From a virus: a DNA stretch of 24,105 nucleotides. The DNA lies in the IMG/VR virus record IMGVR_UViG_3300005617_000520, positions 1 to 24,105 of that record. One strand, written 5' to 3'. This document shows positions 20,525 to 24,105 of the stretch, piece after piece. The notes beneath the pieces are model-generated. The model made no database searches, was not told the DNA's origin, and saw only the letters and a list, made by a program, of their open reading frames with translations. How positions within the stretch are numbered: position 1 is the stretch's first letter; the number at the start of each line of letters is the position of its first letter. A program made the position numbers and the translations under genes.

Positions 20525-22360
20525 ATGCCAATTGTAGATTGTCCGATCATAGGTTATTACGACCAACAGCGGTTTAAGCAATTTAATCCGAGTGATTGTG
20601 CTAACTGGTATTTGAATCCTAGTGACTTAGGCAAAAAAAAAGTAGCAGCTTATCCTGTTATGGGTAGGCAACATATTCGATATTTGAATGAAAATAGACT
20701 GATATTTGATCAAGAACCCCGAGCTATCTACAAATCAATTGATTTTTGGTATGCAATCGTAGGTAACCGAATATTTCAAATTGATGAATTTTACAATCAA
20801 ATTGAAATTACATCTTCCGTTAAATTACAAACATTAACTGGAAATATTTTTTTCACTTATTTAGTTGCGAGTAATAATACAACGACACCAAGTGGACATG
20901 GTCTGACGTTTGCGTGCTTTGCTGATGGTCAAAAATTATATATTTTCAGAGAAGACAATGACGCTTTTGGCTCTGTTACAGATCCTAATCTTCCAGTGAA
21001 TCCTCTTTATTTAGCTACATTTGGTAATCGTATAAATGTTTCTTCAGCAAATACAGCCACATTTGGATTATCTGAAGTTAATCTAGGAGGATCGTCTTTC
21101 GATTTGAATACCTGCTTTACTATTAACGGTGCTGCTATTTTCGCTCAAGAAGCCGGCATCATTAATCAAATGGGTGTTTTGCAAAATACTCTGTATATAT
21201 TTTGTGATTATACGACAGGTGTTTGGTCTAATATTCCATCATCATTTATATCTAGCGGTGGAACAGTTACACAATTTCCATTCAAAAAAAATACTACTTA
21301 TGATTGGGACTTTGGGATAGCTGATCCAAATACATTAGATATTGATTTTGGAATGATTTGTTTTCTATCTCGTAATCGTAGCGGATTAGTTCAACCGATG
21401 GTGTCAACAGGTGGTAAACCTGAAAAAATGTCCACTAAAGCAGTTGATGTAAAAATCCAATCAATTGTTAATTTTGAAGCAATGAATCCGTTCCTTGCAT
21501 TGAACGCAGACGGATTTTTATATGAATATGAAGATACCATTTTTTATCGATTTGGCGGTGGAATGTATGTCGGTAATCAATTTGTAGATCAAGTGTATGA
21601 AACATTTAGTTTTGAATTTAATTTTGACACAAAAACTTGGCATCGGTGTATTGAATTAAATGGTGAACGATGTAGAAACCAGGATCATGTATTTTTTGCA
21701 AATAAACATTTAGTGACAGTAGAAGGCGATTCGACAGTCTACGAAATGTCAGGTCGTTTTTATACAAATGACATATCTAATACAACTCAATCAAATAGAC
21801 AGGCTGTTGATGCATATAATATTGAACCATTTAGATATGAAAGAGTTACCCCTATTATTTGTTCAGGATTAATTGATACATTACAGAAATTGGGAGCGGC
21901 TTTTTATGACGATTTTATTACAGATTGGCTTGAGATTGATTTTGTCTGGGGTGATTCTACTTTTATTAATACTGATGCTCCTTTTGAAAATGCACAGTTC
22001 ATTATTGACGAAGAAGTTTCGCCTATTGATGGCACACCTCAGTTTATGGTGTCAGAGACTAATCCCAATCAATATATTATTGCTGAACAAGGCAATTTTC
22101 CAGTAGCAGGATCTCAAACATACAATAGTTGGTTTAAGCCTCATATCGAATTATTAATATCCGATGATGGTGGTGTCACATTCCTTTCGGCTGATGTATT
22201 AGAATTTAGTCAATTAGGTGTATATCAATGGCGTATGCGCTGGTATCGTTTAGGAACGTCTCGTAATAGAGTATATAAATTAATTTGCGTTAGTCCTGCT
22301 CCTATCATTGTTTTAGGATCACAGATGTGCGTAAGGAGGGCTAGTGGTAGCGCTGCCTAG
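20525..22360 (+). CDS. Tail hub / packaged DNA stabilisation protein (P22 gp10-like)
   Basis: 611 aa, beta-rich throughout. The start PIVDCPIIGYYDQQRFKQFNPSDCANWYLNP, then KKVAAYPVMG and RAIYKSIDFWYAIVGNRIFQI, fit the gp10 'phage stabilisation' layout: small N-terminal loop, then repeated beta-blades. Longer than P22 gp10 (472 aa), with the extra part near the C terminus (FITDWLEIDFVWGD..., HIELLISDDGG). It follows the adaptor gene, as gene 10 follows gene 4 in P22. Ribosome site poor. Confidence 0.75.
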   Translation: MPIVDCPIIGYYDQQRFKQFNPSDCANWYLNPSDLGKKKVAAYPVMGRQHIRYLNENRLIFDQEPRAIYKSIDFWYAIVGNRIFQIDEFYNQIEITSSVKLQTLTGNIFFTYLVASNNTTTPSGHGLTFACFADGQKLYIFREDNDAFGSVTDPNLPVNPLYLATFGNRINVSSANTATFGLSEVNLGGSSFDLNTCFTINGAAIFAQEAGIINQMGVLQNTLYIFCDYTTGVWSNIPSSFISSGGTVTQFPFKKNTTYDWDFGIADPNTLDIDFGMICFLSRNRSGLVQPMVSTGGKPEKMSTKAVDVKIQSIVNFEAMNPFLALNADGFLYEYEDTIFYRFGGGMYVGNQFVDQVYETFSFEFNFDTKTWHRCIELNGERCRNQDHVFFANKHLVTVEGDSTVYEMSGRFYTNDISNTTQSNRQAVDAYNIEPFRYERVTPIICSGLIDTLQKLGAAFYDDFITDWLEIDFVWGDSTFINTDAPFENAQFIIDEEVSPIDGTPQFMVSETNPNQYIIAEQGNFPVAGSQTYNSWFKPHIELLISDDGGVTFLSADVLEFSQLGVYQWRMRWYRLGTSRNRVYKLICVSPAPIIVLGSQMCVRRASGSAA

Positions 22361-22511
22361 AAATGATCCTTATTACGAGGATAAAGAAAACTATGCGAAT
22401 GTTAACCCGTTATGGTTGGCTAATTTAGTTGATACTTATAATCAGGCGATGACTGATATTGAGGGCGCATTAGTATCAATAGATGCAAGATTGACAGCAG
22501 GAGGCTTATAG
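22344..22511 (+). CDS. 55-aa protein in tail-needle position, GTG start
   Basis: GTG at 22344, 3-4 nt after a strong AAGGAGGG site that lies inside the gp10-like gene; 17-bp overlap with it. The protein (VVALPRNDPYYEDKENYANVNPLWLANLVDTYNQ-type start, then GALVSIDARLTAGGL) has an N-terminal polar segment and a C-terminal amphipathic helix. In P22 this slot holds the tail needle gp26 (233 aa, trimeric coiled coil). It could be a shortened plug, but size makes that speculative. Confidence 0.6.
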   Translation: MVALPRNDPYYEDKENYANVNPLWLANLVDTYNQAMTDIEGALVSIDARLTAGGL

Positions 22512-23174
22512 ATGAGCATCGGAGGAATGTTTGATAGTTTTTTAAATCCAGAAAAAGGCTATAAAGCTGCTGAAAAATCAGCTCAACAATATTACAGAGA
22601 TGCGCAAGGTAATTTGCAACCTTATAATGCGAATGGAATGTCTCAATTCCAACGATTAATGGATCAGGCAAATGCCTTAAATGATCCGGCAGCGTTAGAA
22701 AGTAAATGGGCATCTGGTTATACAGAATCACCCTATGCAAAAATGTTAAGTGAACAAGCAAAAAATTCTGGATTAGACGCCGCGAGTAGTATGGGTTTGA
22801 TGGGTAGCAGTGCTGCACTTGGCAATATCCAAAACTCTGCTGGTCAGATTATGCAAAGCGATCGCCAAAATTATATGAACGATCTAATGAATAAATACAT
22901 GGCCTCAATTGGAATTGGGCAGAACCTTTATGGTATAGGTGCGAATGCTGCTGGCGCTATGAGTGATAATGCCATGAATATGGGTAACAACATGGCTGGG
23001 CTTGAATATGGACGCGTTAATTCGCCAGGCGATACGTTTGGTAAATTATTAGGTACAGCTGTAAATGCAGGCGTTAATTATGCGACTGGCGGTATTAACC
23101 CAGCAGCGACAGCAGCACGTGGAGGCGGTGGTGGTGGAAATCCATTTGCTGGATCAAATGCATATGCAGGATAA
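22512..23174 (+). CDS. DNA ejection protein (P22 gp7-like)
   Basis: 220 aa, Ala, Gly, Asn and Met-rich. The pattern LDAASSMGLMGSSAALGNIQNSAG followed by QIMQSDRQNYMNDLMNKY is characteristic of phage internal ejection proteins, and the glycine-rich C terminus (GGGGGG, then NPFAGSNAYAG) is flexible. In P22, gp7, gp16 and gp20 are ejected with DNA to form a conduit across the cell envelope. Direct GTTAT-free junction: it starts immediately after the preceding stop with an AGGAGG site. Confidence 0.75.
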   Translation: MSIGGMFDSFLNPEKGYKAAEKSAQQYYRDAQGNLQPYNANGMSQFQRLMDQANALNDPAALESKWASGYTESPYAKMLSEQAKNSGLDAASSMGLMGSSAALGNIQNSAGQIMQSDRQNYMNDLMNKYMASIGIGQNLYGIGANAAGAMSDNAMNMGNNMAGLEYGRVNSPGDTFGKLLGTAVNAGVNYATGGINPAATAARGGGGGGNPFAGSNAYAG

Positions 23175-23189
23175 GAGGAGAATAAAATA

Positions 23190-24105
23190 ATGACAATTGG
23201 TCGAATTCCAATGCCTCAAAATGGAATGGATGCATTTTTAACTGGGATGACTACATCGCAGTCTATATTTGATTCGCTTATGAAAAATAAATTGAGTGCA
23301 GCTCAGGCAAGCGCTATTCCTTCAGAGATTAATTTGAGGAATCAGCAAGCTTCGGAATATCCTTCTAAAATTCAATTAAATCAGGCACAAGCTTCTGAAA
23401 TTCCATCAGAAATTAATTTGAGAAATTCTCAAGTTGGATTAAATTCACAAGATGCATTGAAACAAAAGATATTGAATGAAACTTTGCATCAAAGAGAACA
23501 AGCAGAAATTGGCGAAATAGGCGCACGTTCAAATTATTATAATCAAGGTGGTGGACGAGGAGGAGTTCCGCAGCAAAATGAAAGAGCCTTTGAAAATTCA
23601 GTGTTGGCGGACAATCCTCAAATAATTGATCCTGAAAAACAAAGAGAGGCTATCAATGTGATTATGACTGGTGGAGATAAATTATCAGACGGCACTCCTC
23701 TAAATCCAATGTCGAAAATTACGAAACATAATTATGATGTGGCATTTAAAAATACAACTACAGCTCAAGGTGTTAACCAAGGTTTACAAGCTAATCAGGC
23801 TGCGGCTGAAATGCCTGTTGTTAATAAATATATTAATGAAGGTGTTCAACCATATGGAACTACAGTATTTGGAACTTCACCTCAACAAATTAAAGATGCA
23901 CTTGATACTAATAACCCAATAGCTCAAACCAGATTGGGAAATTTTATAGCTGCTCAAGCATTAAATACTGATTATGCTGCTCTTAATTTAAGAATTAATG
24001 GGTTACCTCCAGGACAAAAATTGGCATCTAAAGTAATGGCATTATCTGGACAATACATTGATGGTAAATATCCTACTATGCCAGCTCAAGCACGGGCTAT
24101 TGCTT
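23190..24105 (+). CDS. Second DNA ejection protein (partial, runs off window)
   Basis: At least 305 aa, open to the window end. Starts MTIGRIPMPQNGMDAFLTGMTTSQ with an AAGAGGAG ribosome site. Residues about 39-80 are three 14-residue repeats of the form QAS(A/E)-x-PS-x-I-x-LN-type sequence. The rest is Gln/Asn/Ala-rich (EINLRNQ, LQANQAAAEMPVVNK) like P22 gp16/gp20-type ejection proteins, which lie here in P22 order. The stop is outside the window, so full length is unknown. Confidence 0.7.
   Translation, partial: MTIGRIPMPQNGMDAFLTGMTTSQSIFDSLMKNKLSAAQASAIPSEINLRNQQASEYPSKIQLNQAQASEIPSEINLRNSQVGLNSQDALKQKILNETLHQREQAEIGEIGARSNYYNQGGGRGGVPQQNERAFENSVLADNPQIIDPEKQREAINVIMTGGDKLSDGTPLNPMSKITKHNYDVAFKNTTTAQGVNQGLQANQAAAEMPVVNKYINEGVQPYGTTVFGTSPQQIKDALDTNNPIAQTRLGNFIAAQALNTDYAALNLRINGLPPGQKLASKVMALSGQYIDGKYPTMPAQARAIA
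23304..23429 (+). repeat. Three 42-bp in-frame repeats in the ejection protein
   Basis: Units at 23304-23345, 23346-23387 and 23388-23429, each beginning CA(G/A)GC(A/T) and encoding 14 residues. Units 1 and 3 encode nearly the same peptide (ASxIPSEINLRN), unit 2 is more diverged. A fourth partial start (CAAGTT) follows. Confidence 0.75.

Noticed and set aside
22420-22818. - strand frame of 132 codons opposite the ejection protein
   Set aside because: Antisense to genes with good ribosome sites and P22-like order; composition is that of a shadow frame.

Overview
The window reads as part of an AT-rich tailed-phage genome (or prophage / phage-plasmid). Its virion genes follow the order of P22-like short-tailed phages: small terminase, large terminase, portal, scaffold, coat, head-tail adaptor, tail hub, ejection proteins. 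The host cannot be named from sequence. Consensus DnaA boxes and the P22-type gene order fit an AT-rich gammaproteobacterium, but that is inference. There is no rRNA, tRNA, CRISPR array, insertion sequence or integrase in the window.

Layout. (1) 1-1471, + strand: a chain of tiny overlapping accessory genes, including a DUF551 protein and a zinc-ribbon protein. (2) 1472-3966, + strand: an AT-rich gap with two facing consensus DnaA boxes and a good promoter, then a coiled-coil membrane protein, a ParA ATPase and a ribbon-helix-helix partner (a plasmid-type partition cassette). Small genes and a DUF1064-type nuclease follow. (3) 5495-3963, - strand: a winged-helix replication-initiator-like gene that carries 17-bp palindromes inside its own reading frame, then two genes of unknown role. 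(4) 5496-5792: a gene-free region rich in inverted repeats. (5) 5793-6314, + strand: a GH108-type endolysin. (6) 8143-6316, - strand: nine tightly packed small genes (two Lar-like zinc proteins, several microproteins) behind a promoter with a perfect -35 box. (7) 8363-14424, + strand: packaging and head-assembly genes. (8) 14425-15886: a cassette made of a second initiator-like gene with in-frame 21-bp palindromic repeats and an AT-rich tract, facing an endonuclease VII-like HNH gene. It interrupts the late genes just before the coat gene. (9) 15899-24105, + strand: coat protein, a repeat-bearing structural protein, an internal intrinsic terminator, small basic proteins, adaptor, tail hub, a 55-aa GTG-start protein in the tail-needle position, and two ejection proteins, the last running off the window.

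How it works together. The late genes make and fill a P22-like capsid. The parA/RHH pair, the DnaA boxes and two lambda-O-like 'origin inside the initiator gene' arrangements suggest that the element replicates and segregates as an extrachromosomal phage-plasmid. The most noteworthy signal is the presence of two unrelated initiator-like genes, each with its own palindromic repeat family followed by AT-rich DNA, inside one element.
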